This document shows, piece by piece, positions 11,501-24,280 of a stretch of DNA of 64,000 nt. The stretch comes from Oryzias latipes (taxonomy: Eukaryota > Chordata > Actinopteri > Beloniformes > Adrianichthyidae): the NCBI RefSeq assembly GCF_002234675.1, contig NC_019871.2:17330331-17394330 (forward strand), written 5' to 3'. The notes beneath the pieces were generated by a model that saw only the letters and a list, made by a program, of their open reading frames with translations, was not told the origin of the DNA and made no database searches. The stretch's first letter is position 1. The number at the start of each line of letters is the position of its first letter. The position numbers were made by a program, and so were the translations under genes.

Positions 11501-14500
11501 GCTGGGTTATCTCATAGCTGGAGTCATCACTCTGCTTTCTGCCATCCCTTTCTGGTTTTTGCCTCGTTCTCTTCCCGTCCCTGGGCCCCAATTTCAACGG
11601 AAGGACAGTGATGAGCAGAAAGGCTTCATTAAGGACCACCCTCATATGAAAAACAAATATACAGCAGATGAACATACTAGTTTTATAGAGATGGCTAAAG
11701 GTAAGGTTTGATGAAGTATTAATCATTGCATGATTAATACTAATATTTTTAAACTCATATTAGTTTGTATTCAAGCACGATAAAGTCGGTCTATTAAGCC
11801 TGTCTAATGGAGGTGTGAAGAACAAACAAGCTAAATATTTGAGTTTCCTCCTTTGTACATCAACTTTGTATCTTTTAGCTGTAATGTAGCTGCTGCTGAA
11901 TTTGGACATTAATTAATTCTGGTGGCTTTCAAACTGCCCTTGTCCCTCCACAGACTTTATTCCAACTTTGCGAACTCTGCTGGCGCACCCCGTGTATCTG
12001 ATCTACCTGTGTGTGACTGTCATCCAGCTGAACTCTCTCATCGGCATGGTCACTTACAAACCCAAGTACATAGAGCAGCACTTCAGGCAATCTGCCTCCA
12101 AGGCTAACTTTCTTATGGGTATGCTGCATGTTTCACAATTATTTCCCTGTATCCCATGAATTATTTGTACGGTACATTAAGGGAAATCACCAGGAAGGAA
12201 AGACCACAGGAAGCTCTCTTCCCCATCTCCATCCGAGCTGCAGAAGGATTTCCTATGCCTGCTCGGTTTGTTCACACTCCAGCATTAATATTCAAACTAA
12301 TGACAGTGAGGGAGTCTCCGGATCTTAATTGAAAATCAATTGAATTATTTAAAAAGGTCAAACTATGTAAAAATATATCAATAGAAATGTTTTTTTTTTC
12401 TACAAAAATGTAAAAATAGTTTCATCAACTGACAGTCTGATGGAAAGAAAACATTTCTGCTTTTAAACACAGCATAAAGTTACCTTTGTGTTATGCTCAG
12501 AAATAGTTTTTTTATAGTTTCTTTAAATCCCAAAAGTTTTGTTTTTTTTGCAGCTGCAATTAAAACAAAAGCTTGAGAGAACGAATGTTGTCAACGAATT
12601 GTTTGAGTTTAGTCTAATCATTCCCTTACATGCCAAGACTGAAGAGGCTTTGTGAATTTTAGAGCCGTTTTGCACATGAAGTGAAATATGGAATGATGTT
12701 AACAGTGCAGAATCATGTGGTCTCATTAAGCAAGATTCCTGCTCTTGCTGCATATGAAAGAGAATACAATATTAGCGACCAGAGTTGATGATGCACGTAT
12801 GGATCAAAGACAGGGTCCACATTGATGCTAATTAGAACTGTTGAAACAAAAAATAGATAAAGGTGAAAAGGTTTTTTTTAAAACAATTAGCAGTTTATTT
12901 CGTTAATTTGTTCTCAACTGTTGAAAATCCAGTTAACTTGTCATCCTAATGGAGAAGTTGATTTTAAATAATTGATTTTGCTGGTTTTTTAATTTATTTT
13001 TTAGGAGTGATCAATATTCCAGCTGTGGCACTGGGCATGTTTTCCGGTGGGTTGCTGATGAAGAGGTTTAAACTAAACATCATGGGAGCAGCCAAGTTTG
13101 CCTTCAGCACTTCCCTGATCGGTTACGTCCTGTCAATGTTCTTCTTTGCTATGAGCTGCGAGAACGCCAAGGTGGCCGGGGTGACGCTTTCATACGACAA
13201 GTGAGTGATCAAGAGCGTATGTCTTGAATGTTGGTGTTGGAATAGTCCAAATGCAGAGAACAGAATCTGAGAACAGTTCAAAACAGTTAAAGCTTCTTAC
13301 ATTAACTTGAAGCAGAAATCAACAAAAAAGTAGGGGGAAAAAAAGACAAAATGAAAAACACTTAGGTTATTAAGCTATAAAGGAGTTGATTAGCTCAAAA
13401 ATAGAAAACGGGTGTTTACAGGGAGAATCTAAAAGACAAATCCTAAAAACTGAACATAACCCGAGGACATGACCTATATAACCTGAGGAATAGGCACAAA
13501 GAAAACTCAACTAAAAGACCTCAAACTTTAGACTCTATACATACATCTTCACCAGCAATTCCCTCACGATTCTTTTTGTGTTTTCATTCATTTGTGGCTG
13601 GGAGAAAAAAATAAAGTTTCACTGTGTATGACAAGAACATTAATGAAGCATCAAGGTAAATAAAATAAAAAAACAACAAACATAAAAAAGCACAAATGAA
13701 GCATACTCCTTATAAGTTAATGGAGAATTGTGCGTTTTCTTTGAGTGTACTTGAACTCGTTTTGTTGTATGGACTTAACTGTTTCACACCTCTCACATCA
13801 CTTTAAACATCTACAGCTTTTCTCTCATATCAGGTACATTCGCCTAAACTTGTTTTACTGTCTTTTAACCTCTTCAAAATGCTTATTAAAGAAGTGACGT
13901 TGTTATAAAGCATTTTACTGACATCTATTTTGGGGTAGGGGGCAACTGCCTCCCCAATTTTTGAGTTAATATTAGTGTCATTAGTGACAAAGATTAAGAA
14001 CTCATCAATACAAGCTTCTCAATGCATTGCAATAATAACATATAACACAATATTTTTAGATGAAATCTCAAGCCCTTCAAAATAAAAGCCATGCCCCTGT
14101 AAGGTGTCTTCTTACCCATCTGGGCTTTCAAGAACTTTTACACTTTTTTTTTTTTTTTTTTTTTGCTACTGCTTTACATTAGTAATAGTACCTCAGCTGT
14201 TCAATATTTATAACAATAAGAAAATGTTTGAAATAATTATGTTTTAATCCTTTCATTTGCAAGGGCCTTCCACTCTAGTGGTTCTTATTTGCCACCCTTC
14301 CAAAGTCCTTTGGAAGTCACCCCCCAAATCAAATGTTCTAGCTCCTCCACTGTTTTGGGGCAATTAGATGCTAATCCAAACAATACATTTGACCAAAAAA
14401 AAGTATTAGCTGAACAGATGGTGAACACTCAGTGATGAGAAAATCTTTTATGTTTTATTAGAAAAATCTACTGTTGAATTTAATTTTTGAAGAGTTGGCG

Positions 14501-17500
14501 AAAGTTACATTCCTATCAAAAAATTTTCTGTAATTTTTCTTGATTTAAAAAACAAAGGTCAAATACAGAATTGTAACTGTTCACTTGTGTTAACCTTGAA
14601 AGTAAATGTTTATTTTGTTGTTTTTTCGTTCAAATGTGTTGTTATTCCTTTTCTCTTTATTTGTTCATGTAGTTGATGACTGAAAATAAAGCCAATAAAG
14701 ATAATTCTATTTTTTTATTCTTTGACCGTATTAAATTAATATATCAGTAGATGTTAGCAGAAAAAAAATGTCTTTAAGTCACACCTTTTTTTTTATTTTT
14801 TCAGAATTGATGAGATCTCCTATGATAAACACTCGTTGTTCACGGCCTGCAACAGAGACTGTGTTTGTTCTTCAAACGAGTGGGACCCAGTTTGTGGGGA
14901 GAATGGCATCACATATCTTTCCCCATGTCTTGCTGGCTGCAGCACCTCTGCAGGATTGAGAAAAAACACAGTAAGTTGGCATGAGAAGCAATCAAAGAAG
15001 CACATTCAATTGTTGCCAGTGTTTAGTTTATGTTTTAGGTGTAACCCCCAGGTAAAACCCAAATCATATTATTCAATAGAAATAAAGAAATGTCAGATAA
15101 CTGTAAAGAAAGGAGGGCCACTAAGAACCACTAATGTTAAGGAGGATAAAAGAAGTACATTCCAACAAGGTATCATTACTTGTAAACACTTAGATGTTTG
15201 TAACCCTTGTGCTATCCTAGGCACTTTAACATTGGGAGTTGGGTCATCTAGACCCACTAGACAGTGCTCTAAACCTTTTTTCTTCAATGATTTGTGATCT
15301 TCACTGGTGTCCATGGATTACATGAAATCCTCTTCACCTTTATCCACCTTTGTCATGGTAGGGATAACATGTCGATGTAAGGGTGGGGTCATAGGATAGC
15401 ACAAGGGTTAACTGGATATGAAACGGATGAAGAAAACAGGAAACCAGATGTGGCTCAAAGACTTAAATCAGGCTATGTTTTCCTCTGGTCCACAAAGTTA
15501 GTTCCATCTATTATTTATGTCATGGGTGATAGAAAATCATTGATAAAGTAGTGTTTTAATCATTAATGCTATATTTTTTTACTTGAAAATTGTAAAAGAC
15601 AGGAAGGAATCTATTTAGTTCATGCAAAAAGATGAAAATATCCTACTTTGCTGCAGTATTTGAGTTTCTGCCTTAATTGAATTATAAATCCCTGCACCAA
15701 GTTCACATTTACACAGAAATAAATCATTTCCATTTTCTATTTACATTTATTGTGATCAGGCATGCCATTGTGACAAGAAAAAAACATGTATGACTACCTC
15801 TTTATCAAAGCACCTTTTAGTGGGTGGAATATGCTTAAACAATATCTGTAAATATAATCTTCAAATGTGACATGTTAATAGCAGGGAAAATTGGCATGTT
15901 AACAGATTTTGGTGAGTTTGGCATGACTCAAACAGTGAAAGCTTAATGACTAGGTAGCATCTCCAAAACTGCAACCCATTTGAGATGTTCTTGGTCATAA
16001 AGAGCAAAAAGAGTGAGCAGTGTTGAACCAGCACTATGGTCATGAAGTAAGGGAGGCTTGTTGGAAGAGAAGGCAGGGCTACGTGGTCCACTCTAAAAGA
16101 AAAGCCACTGTAGCACATAGTTGTAGAACATTCGTGCTGCCCATACAGCCCCTACCTGCAAAGCTCGAACAAATAGCATCACATGTAGTAACAGAAGGAG
16201 GTGATCTGATCAAGTTGGTTCTTACTAATTTCTTAAATGGCTGGATGTGTGTCTTATGCACAGCAGCTAGAGGCACCGGGAAGTCAAGCCAGTGTAGCTA
16301 ATATTTTGAGTTGGTAATGTTCTACTCGGAAACCTTTGGGCCAGCCGTGCTTTTAGATGTTACTGTACCACACACTGGAGCATTGTTTCAGGCCATGTTC
16401 TCTGGTGGTTGTGGCCTCTTTTAGCACTATAATACCCCCTGCCTCAGAGCAAAATGGATTTCAGATGGATTTTCAGATTTGTGTTTGTGTCTGTGGAATG
16501 TCCTGAAGTGTTGGATACTAGTTGCAGATATCACAACACACCTTCAGGGGTCAACTGGAGTTCATCCCTTGATTGGTCAGGACAACTTGGCAGCTGAATG
16601 GGAACCATTACAATATTCAGTTATGCCAAAATTTGTCAAGATCTGTTCTTGTCTGTGTAGGTCTTCTCTAACTGCAGCTGCATTGGGGTGGGCGGTAACC
16701 TTACAGCCAACACCGGTCAATGCCACGAGAAAGACGACTGCGACTCAATGTTTCCTTACTTCCTCGCTCTCTCTGTCATCTCCTCTTTCATCATCTCTCT
16801 TGGGGGAACTCCAGGCTACATGCTTCTCATCAGGTGGGTTTAAAGGATGTTTAACTAAGAGAATCTTTGCTTGAAACTCATTATTTCCACATTAGTTTCT
16901 GGTGGCCCATCAAGTGTTGCTTGGACAGAATAGAACTGTCCTGACATTATACACAATTCCCTCAAGTTTCCCAATCGATACACCCTTGACTCATGTCCTT
17001 GGGTCTTTACCCATCACACTTACAATGCAAGGAAAGGAGATGGGGAGATTTGCACATCTTCAGGGACCCTGAAGGGGCCGAACGGCTCTCTATCCTTAAT
17101 TTCGGCCCAAAACATGACTCCGCCAGCTCCATGCTGACATTGGAGCCTTGTTGGGACATGGTATTCAACCAACCCATTTCTCTATCTGGACCATCCGGGG
17201 TTGCACGGCACTCTTCAGTGAAGAAGACTGTTTAAAAATGAGTCTTCGTGCATTTCTGGGCCCCTTGCAGCTGTTTCTGCTTGAGAGTGTTGTTGAATGG
17301 AAGGTTTATGTATAATTGCAAGCCTCTGGAGGATCCTACACCTTGATGTTCGTGGGAATCCAGAGACACCAGCAGCTTCCAATATGTGCTTTTTGCTTTG
17401 TAATGGAATTATAGAAGCTGCTCTCTTAATCTGATGTATTTGTCTGACAGAAACCTTCCTCATTCTACCTTTATCTGCAAGAACTTGTGTGCTCTGAATC

Positions 17501-20500
17501 AGCCACAAATCTCTTATTGGTACGATGATCACGCTTAAGTTTTCGTGAAATATCCAAAGTTTTCATAACTTCTCCGAGGCATTTAAATATTTCACACTTT
17601 TCAGCAGAGAGATCCTTTTTTTATTTTCTATATTGCTTGAAAATGTTGGTCTGATTAAAAATGTGGAACGTCCTTCTTTAGTAGTTTTTCCTTTAATTGA
17701 ACATACCTGGCAAACTAATTATCACAGGTGTCTGAGATTGAAGCCAGTGATCCAAAGATCCGTGAAACACAATATCATCCATGAGTTTATCTGAAAAATA
17801 AAAATTTGTATCTTTTTTTGGCACATAAATACAATTTGCATACCGGTAGTAACTTTTTCTGTATTCAAATCGGGACATATCAGGAGCAGATGAAACAATG
17901 TAATTTGAGAAAGCTCTCTTTTGTGACGCACCAACTGAAATGGGCAGGCCAAAGTCTCCTCGCTCTGCTCTATTCTGATGCACTTGCAGACATATAGATC
18001 CATTAACGTCTTAATTTTCCTCGTCTGAGCTGCCATCTGGCTCATAATTGTACGGCTGGATACCTCAAATATCACTCGCCATTTTGCATCGCTAATGTTT
18101 GCTTAGAGCTGTGAGGCGTTAGGAGACAAGGGTGCAAACACAGGGATAATGGGACATCAGTGGAGGCTTACTCCTACCACTCTGGACAAGCTTTGTCCTA
18201 TAAAATGACACAGGTTTTCTGATAATTAAAAGACCACTGGGAACACTTTTACAATAGATCAAAAGATGATTGAAGTGGAACTTCAGATGATTGAGGTCTA
18301 CATGGTCTTTATTGACACATTTTTTTTACAAAAACCTTTTGATGGTAATGTACAGTATTCATCACAGATGTAAAAAAAAATCAAATAAAATCTGCATATA
18401 GTAAAACAGTAATTCATTATAACAAATACAGCATTCATTATAGTTGGTGCTTGAGTTGCAGGACGAGTTGGAGATAAGAATTAGATGAATGGCCGCAAGG
18501 CTGAGTATTCTGCATGACTCACTGAGGCATTAATATGAGTTTCCTAAAGGAAAACGTACAGAGCAAAGCAGGAAATCCACCTGGAAGTGGCCTAATTTGG
18601 CTGTTTAGAATTTAGTTAGAGGGTATTAAGACTTACCAGCTGAAGCTGAAAATGTTTAGCGAGCGGTTTTTTGACGACAAAATTCATAGAACCTATCATT
18701 TATAGCTTTTAGCAGAAGATATTCATTCATTAAAGGGTTTTATCAGAGCTAAATAATGTTTTGACTTTATGTGTGCATTAAAAAGCAAACAGAATTTACA
18801 ACCGACTGGCCTTGTCTGCATATAGATAGCAGTTATTGTGCAGTCCAGTGCACTCTGGTGGTGAACTCTACAATTTAAAAGACTTTGCTCACTGAGCAAG
18901 AACTATTTATTTAGGGGTGTCAGATTTTAACATTTATGCTGCAGTCTATAAATAATAATGAACTAAAAAAGATGAAAAACTACTTAATGTAGTTAAGTTT
19001 CACAAAAAAAGAGGCTCTGAGATGTGCTTTCCAAACTAACTTTGGAAACAGTTTATACTTTCTGTTTGTTATCATAGTACTTTGTAGTTCTAACTTTATT
19101 GTTCATCAGTCCAGAATATTACTTCGAGGCTAGTGCCTTAGCTTTAACCACAGTAAATCTGAGTTTTTGTAGTGCAAAAATTAGAAAGGCATTTCAATTG
19201 GCTTGAGATCCAAACATTGAACAAAAAATTTCAACAATCCTTGTTTTCCAGTTTTAGACATCCTTTGTACAGATTTACTTGTGTTATTTTATTCATTGCC
19301 AGCTTTTTACTTTAAGACCACTCATCTCTCATTTGACTTTATATTACACAACACATCTCTTCAGGGGTCTCCCCAGCGAATCAGCTTCCACCGATTGACA
19401 CATTTGGTTTGGCAGAGATTTTTACGCCGGATGCCCTTCCTTACACAGTCCTGTGTTTTATCCAGGCTCGGGACTGGCACAGGAAGACCCAGACTTGGGC
19501 ACCTTGTGGCTACATAGTTAGGCAGTAGCGTGAATGGTATTGCCCAAGTACCCATTAATCTCATCTCACCCCCTGGGAAACTAACCCTGGCTTGCCATGC
19601 GCCAGTCCTACATGCAGCCCACTGAGCTTTCCATCTGCCACACATACATAAGACCTATAGGTCTGTATTTGCATTTATTTTTCTTTTTTATAATTCTTTT
19701 CAACTGTTCTTCACGCAGGTGTATTAAACCAGAGTTGAAGTCTTTGGCGTTGGGTTTTCATGCTTTGGCAACGCGCACCCTTGGTAAGTTCCCATAATCT
19801 TGTCTGTCATCTTACCCTCAGTTTCATTGTTTTTTAAATTGCTACATTTATTCTGACTGCTCCAAATATGTTTTTTTTTTCCAATGATGTATAATTGTGC
19901 AATTATGCTTTGGCTGAACAGCGGGAATCCCAGCACCTATCTACTTTGGAGCAATCATTGACACTACGTGTCTTAAATGGGGTCAGAAAAAGTGTGGAGG
20001 CATAGGAGCCTGCAGAATCTACAACACCACCGCCTACAGGTAATAATTGCATCCCAATTCGGTGGTCCTGCAGCATTTCTTGTTTGATTTCTTCACGTTT
20101 TTTATCACTCAGTGAGATCTACAGAGTTTATGTTCGGGGGGAAAGGGGAACCTAGTTCCCTTGTTGTCTTGTGTACCAAACTTACTGGACACAGAATTGC
20201 TGATCCTTTTTTTTTATTTTTGGTGGAATAACATAGGAGTTGGATGTAATCATTTTTTTCAAAGGTAGCAGTTGCTGATTTAAAAAAACAAAGCCAATAT
20301 TGAAGCTGGTTATAAAGCTCATTAATTAACTCAAAGACCCTTTCATGACCAGATGTTGGTAACAGATTTATCCTTTGAATGATCAAGAAAAAAGTCAAAA
20401 TTTGATTTTAAATTGGATTTATTTAAATGAATTCTTTTTTTCCCCCCATCTTCTTTCCTCTCAGGATAGCATACCTGGGACTGACTCTGAGCCTGCGAAC

Positions 20501-20699
20501 AGTTTCATTTATCATCTGCATCCCTGGCTTCATCCTGCTAGGTCGACAGCTAAAGAAAGAGGAACAGGACGCCATTCATGCTTTGTCTAACGGCGGAACT
20601 GAACTGGAGGCACTCAGGAAGGAAGAGTGTGTGATTTTGAACTCGGACCAACCACTGCATACACCTGAAAACAGCACAGATCGGCACACCCGGCTGTGA
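5563..20699 (+). CDS. slco1c1: Slco1c1-like organic anion / thyroid hormone transporter (OATP1 family), 5' end missing
   Basis: Thirteen exons with GT-AG borders and matching phases join into one frame of 669 residues: 5563-5704, 7478-7610, 8392-8513, 8594-8740, 9337-9435, 11452-11700, 11954-12118, 13005-13200, 14805-14970, 16661-16833, 19719-19783, 19922-20039, 20465-20699. The product is a 12-TM major-facilitator-type carrier of the plasma membrane; OATP1C1 carries thyroxine and conjugated steroids at the blood-brain barrier. Visible marks are the OATP signature [16 protein letters not shown] (exon 6), the first-TM block [11 protein letters not shown] (exon 1 shown), and the Kazal-like cysteine-rich extracellular loop (exons 9-10: [26 protein letters not shown]) between TM9 and TM10. 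N-glycosylation sequons NST, NCS and NLT lie in extracellular loops. The first shown exon begins in phase 0 at IFLVALS; family members have about 35-45 residues before this, so a short start exon is missing. Assignment to 1C1 rather than another teleost OATP1 (1D1, 1E1, 1F) is by recalled resemblance and is less sure than the family. Confidence 0.93.
7696..8248. mobile_element. hAT-type non-autonomous element in slco1c1 intron
   Basis: Ends are CAGGGGTGGGTAAACT and, in reverse, CAAGAGTAGGCAAACT, giving an imperfect inverted repeat. The flanks are TGAGAGAT (7688-7695) and TGATAGAT (8249-8256), an 8-bp target duplication with one mismatch, diagnostic of hAT insertion. The element is 553 bp with no transposase frame, and lies between the second and third recognised exons. 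Confidence 0.85.
9546..10292. mobile_element. 747-bp element with ~30-bp terminal inverted repeats, nested in slco1c1 intron
   Basis: The left end GGCCGGTGTCACACAGCCAC and the right end (reverse) GGCCATGTCACACAGCCAC match over about 30 bp, including CACT-TGTACATT. It is flanked by TTAA at 9542-9545 and TTTA at 10293-10296, consistent with a decayed TTAA target duplication. No long coding frame is present. A second palindromic element sits inside at 9886-9966. Confidence 0.8.
9886..9966. repeat. 81-bp near-perfect palindrome inside the 747-bp element
   Basis: Arms read TACAGTACAGACCAAAGTTT and, in reverse complement, TACAGTACAGACCAAAAGTT, followed by GGACA and a loop around TTCAAATGAA. The arm sequence resembles the ends of fish Tc1-like elements, so this is probably a fold-back MITE inserted in an older element. 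Confidence 0.85.
14144..14164. repeat. Poly(T) run
   Basis: Run of about twenty T residues in the slco1c1 intron before the Kazal-loop exon. It could be the tail of a minus-strand retroposed insertion; no recognisable body is attached. Confidence 0.7.
15201..15411 (+). mobile_element. piggyBac-like MITE, copy 2
   Basis: About 210 bp with terminal inverted repeats TAACCCTTGTGCTATCCTAG and, on the right, ATAGGATAGCACAAGGGTTA. It lies in the slco1c1 intron between the two Kazal-loop exons. Same orientation as copy 1 and complete at both ends. Confidence 0.88.
16900..17690 (-). pseudogene. Decayed Tc1-like transposase in slco1c1 intron
   Basis: On the minus strand an open frame at 17532-17215 contains [20 protein letters not shown] and [18 protein letters not shown] followed by HKPSIQ, the DNA-binding half of a fish Tc1-like transposase. 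Upstream (about 17650-17530) the same protein is recognisable across stops. Downstream (17230-17040) the catalytic region is traceable in shifted frames, with [14 protein letters not shown]-like, GGVMFWAE-like and GPFRVPE-like stretches. Multiple frameshifts and stops show it is dead. Confidence 0.75.
17860..18296. mobile_element. MITE family B, copy 1 (5' part lost)
   Basis: Shares with four other copies the blocks ending CTGGCTCA-AA-TGTACGGCTGGATA, TCGCCATTTT and the right end AGATCAAAAGATGATTGAAG. The left end is missing or replaced by other sequence near 17.7-17.86 kb. It lies in the slco1c1 intron next to the Tc1 remnant. Confidence 0.75.
19350..19640. repeat. Dispersed teleost repeat fragment
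   Basis: Contains phrases such as ACGCCGGATGCCCTTCCTTA and GGCACCTTGTGGCTA that are familiar from common fish interspersed repeats related to LINE 3' regions. Family is uncertain. It sits in the slco1c1 intron 80 bp upstream of the exon at 19719. Confidence 0.5.
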
Positions 20700-22700
20700 C
20701 CAGCCAGCAGAACTGGCTCCCCCTGTTGGGCCGGCATGTGCTTATCACTTACAGATCTACACCCAAAGTATGTACAAAGTGACACTGTGCAGATGCTCAA
20801 ACACTAATGAAAATTGCAGGGAATCAAAGTTGTCTTGTGTAAGACAGAAAATTTATATTTGTACTACTGGGTGTGTAGAGGTTTTCTCACAGTATACAAA
20901 TTTGATATATTTCAAGAATGTATATGCTCTGTTTATTTTCCTTTATTTGTAATGCTTTATAGCTGTAACTGTGGCTAAGAGATTAGGCAACCTTCTACAA
21001 AAGGTTACATTTATAAACACCAGCATTCATTCATCTGCCTCTGCATAACTGAGGAAAAGTGGCCTTATAAAGCAGAGGCACTACAGGAAAAAAAAAATGA
21101 GAAGGTTGGGTTTTTGTAGAACTAGTTTTATTTGTTGTTTTTTTTTTTTTTCATGGGTCACATGCCCAAATATGTGCTCAAAGAGTTTTAAAGGACCCAC
21201 AACCATTTCTGTGTGCAACCCATGTTTGCTGACATGAGTTTTTTTTTTTTTCAAATATATTTTTTTCCATTTTCTGATCTCTCACTGTTATTCCTTGTAA
21301 TAGTGTGATGAAAAAAATCAATCTATGATCTTAAATTTGCCTGGAAGTCAAAATCTGGGCCTGATTGTGTTACTATTTATGTCACGTGGTTCTGGATGTG
21401 AATTTTGGCATAACTTTTAAAAAAAAAGAGAGCTGTGATTAAGTGTTACACATGAGTAGGCTGATGTAATCTCAAATGAGGCATCACAATTGAAAAATAA
21501 AAAATAATCACCGGTCGCACAAATTTATTATCTTGAAATGATATTGAAAGAAATGTCTTATAAGAACACAGAATGTTAAGCTTTTGCATTCAATTGATAT
21601 TCAGACATGTTTGTTACCCATCATTGGTTACTTACTATTGTTGTGCCTTTCAAGGTGCACCGTTTGTGTTTTTGCCACAATGCAAGTTGTTGTAACATCT
21701 CTATGAGTCCTTGGAAAGATGTCATTCTTTGTGAAGTGTTGCACAGGAAGCGCTGTTGCTGCTTTGTAAGTAAGTCTGTACAATCTGCTTCCACTAGTGT
21801 TTTACGTTGCCTGTCAGTTGTTTTTGGGAGGCTTTTTTGCAATGTTATGTTTTTCTTACGTGATAGAAGTCAGTGGTGCCAAAATTCACAATCACTTTGT
21901 TTTTCCTTCCCGTTTTGCTGTCATCTTGATTCTCATGTGAAGATTGGTACCAAATTAGAATTGCCCTATTATCAAATCATTAATTTGAAATAAGTGACAG
22001 AACAAAAAAGAATTAAATCTTAATTTTTTAAGACATGATTCAGGGTAACATGTTGAACTAGAGGGAAAATGTAAAAATCCTGATTGTCTTGCTTAACTCT
22101 TGTATGTAAATCTGAATCCAATCAATCCCTGACACTTAATCTTGTTTGATTAAAACTTGTAAATGCAGTTTTTATTAATCCATTCACTTCAGTTTCAGAA
22201 ACACTCGAAGACAAAGCAGTAAAATGTTGATCCAGCTTTGCTAGTGCAATTTTTTTTTTTAATGCAAACATATTTACATTAAAGGGGACATGTCGAGATC
22301 ATGTGCTTGTAATGCTATATTTGACAGTTCAAAAGAATGCAAAAACCTTTATCAATACGTCACTGGGTACAGTTTACACTTTAAATTTTGCCACATATTC
22401 AAATCCGCTGTCATTTCTCTTGGGGCACCCTGCTGAAGTGTTGCTGTGAACAGAAGTGTAAAAATGTGGTTGTAAAAGGTGCTTTTTTACTGTTTTTATG
22501 TGGGTCTTCAAAAATATGTCACACACTTTTCATTAATACCTCAGGAAGCTGTCAACTTTTGGAAAGAAAAAAAAGTGACAACAGTTAAGTGTTACTTGTT
22601 CTTAATATGTAACTGCAAAGACTGTGATTGATCTGGAATTGTATCTTTTTTGGTGGGGTATTTAAGGTCTTTATATCAAATAAATTTAAAAGAAATACTA
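20700..22700 (+). other. Probable long 3'UTR of slco1c1
   Basis: About 2 kb of AT-rich, non-coding-looking sequence follows the stop codon. AATAAA hexamers lie at about 21496 and at 22679-22684, the latter just before a piggyBac-like MITE. The exact cleavage site cannot be seen; a shorter transcript ending near 21.5 kb is equally possible. Confidence 0.45.
22679..22684 (+). terminator. Candidate poly(A) signal of slco1c1
   Basis: AATAAA hexamer on the plus strand 1.98 kb after the stop codon, in AT-rich sequence. It is the last plus-strand hexamer before a dispersed repeat, so it is a reasonable distal end for the transporter mRNA. This is inference only. Confidence 0.35.
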
Positions 22701-22773
22701 TAAGAGCCATTTTGTGTGTAAATATGTGAAAGATACTTTAAAGATACATTAACATAAATCTGAAAAAACCATG

Positions 22774-22983
22774 TTAACCCTTGTGCTATCCTATGACCCC
22801 ACCCTTACATTGACATGTTCTCCCTACCATGACAAAGGTGGATAAAGGTGGAAAGATTTCATGTAATCCAGGGACACCAGTGAAGATCACAAATCATTGA
22901 AGAAAAAAGGTTCAGAGCACTGTCTAGTGGGTCTAGATGACCCAACTCCCAATGTTAAAGTGCCTAGGATAGCACAAGGGTTA
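22774..22983 (-). mobile_element. piggyBac-like MITE, copy 3
   Basis: Complete 210-bp copy in the opposite orientation to copies 1 and 2, with ends TTAACCCTTGTGCTATCCTA and TAGGATAGCACAAGGGTTA. It lies just after the likely slco1c1 poly(A) signal. Confidence 0.88.
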
Positions 22984-23232
22984 CCTGGGTAATGAACAGT
23001 GACGTTTTCCAGATTTTTTGTATTTCTTACAAATTAATAAAGTGTAAATTAAACATGTGTACAAGCAAACAAGTAAACAAGAATTAATGACAAATCCTAA
23101 AAAAAAATTTCCTGCAATGTTTTAATCAATCACAGTAATGAAAAGTGAATGTTACCAAAAGAAGAAACCATTAAGAAGAGAGTTTGCAAAGGAAAAATAA
23201 TTGTGAGCTTCGTCAGTAACTGTTCATTTAGT

Positions 23233-23588
23233 TAACGTGGGGCAGAAAAGTATTTAGTCAGCCACCAATTGTGTAGGTTTTCCACTTAAAAAGATGAGAG
23301 GTCTTCGTAGATATACCTCAACTATGAAAGACAAAATCCAGAAAATCATACTGTTTTAAAAGAATGCATTTGTAAATTATTGTGGAAAATAAATTTTGGT
23401 CAATAACAAAAGTTCAACTCTATACTTTGTTATATACCCCATTGGCAATGACAAACATTTTCTGGAAGTCTTCAAATAGTTTCCACAAACTGTTGGTGGT
23501 ATTTTGGCCCATTCTTCCACGCAGATCTCCTCTAGAGCAGAGATGTTTTGCAGCTGTCACTGACTAAATCCTTTTTCCCCCCACTGTA
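23233..23588. mobile_element. Tc1/mariner-type non-autonomous element
   Basis: Left end TA-ACGTGGGGCAGAAAAGTA and right end (reverse) TA-CAGTGGGGGGAAAAAGGA share an extended inverted repeat that includes TATTTAGTCAGCCAC/GATTTAGTCAGTGAC. TA borders fit Tc1/mariner insertion. The interior has no usable frame. It lies between the ends of slco1c1 and bcap29. Confidence 0.75.
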
Positions 23589-24160
23589 TATTAGTTTGGT
23601 GGTTTGAATTGAGCAGGGGAAAATTCCCAGTTTGGCTCTAAAAAGAAAAGTCACATGATTATACCTGCAACAGTGAAGACACCAAACAAAACACTTATCA
23701 AAGGTCAGAACACATGCATGTGTTTATGAGGTTAGATGGGAAGCAGGTTGATTAAAGCGGATTAAAAATATGGAAATTGAAGAAGTGGTGGTGTTACAAT
23801 TCAAGCCAAATTAGAACCGTACCTGGTCTTCCTCTGCAAATCAAATCAAAGGGGAAAAGGTTGGATTTAGAGCAATCTCATTTGCAGTCTAAGTGCTTGT
23901 TCATCAGTTCCAAGGAAGTGGACATTAAAGTGATAGGAAGCCCTCTGCTTTTGCCAAAAAACAAACATCTTAAATAATTAAAAGTTAATAAACCAAGTGT
24001 TGTTTCCTGTAATAATTAAGGTATTTGTACATGTTTTAGACATCAAGTCTTATTCTTTTTTTCTTTACAGTTGTGTCTCTTGAAATGAACACCCATTCAA
24101 TTTTTAATATTTTTTCCCAATAATGGCAGGCATTTACTTCCACCAACTGTGAAATGTCTT
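23589..24160. other. Intergenic spacer between slco1c1 and bcap29
   Basis: Unique-looking AT-rich sequence with no supported gene or repeat. The two flanking genes converge on it. Confidence 0.5.
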
Positions 24161-24274
24161 GGGCTACTTTGTAAAATCAAAAATTCTTTTTTTGAATATA
24201 AAACAAATTACAAATGTCACATTTTGCTTCATCTTAGTGATAAAATAAATGCAACACAGGATAACCAAACTATG

Positions 24275-24280
24275 TTTATT
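24275..24280 (-). terminator. Candidate poly(A) signal of bcap29
   Basis: AATAAA on the minus strand 640 bp past the bcap29 stop. A nearer hexamer (TTTATT on the plus strand) occurs at about 24622-24627. Either could end the message; an open frame at 24164-24577 in this region is most easily read as 3'UTR. Confidence 0.3.

Noticed and set aside
13920-14360. Possible element bounded by G-rich and C-rich ends in slco1c1 intron
   Set aside because: Ends are only compositionally similar (GGGGTAGGGGGCA and CCCCCCAAATC); no duplication or matched inverted repeat.
14836-15297. 153-codon plus-strand ORF with MITE read-through
   Set aside because: Only the first ~45 codons are the Kazal-loop exon; the rest is intron and a piggyBac-like MITE past a clear GTAAGT donor.
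17722-18075. 117-codon minus-strand ORF in slco1c1 intron
   Set aside because: Mostly the translation of a family B MITE copy; the same string recurs in other copies, so it is not a host gene.
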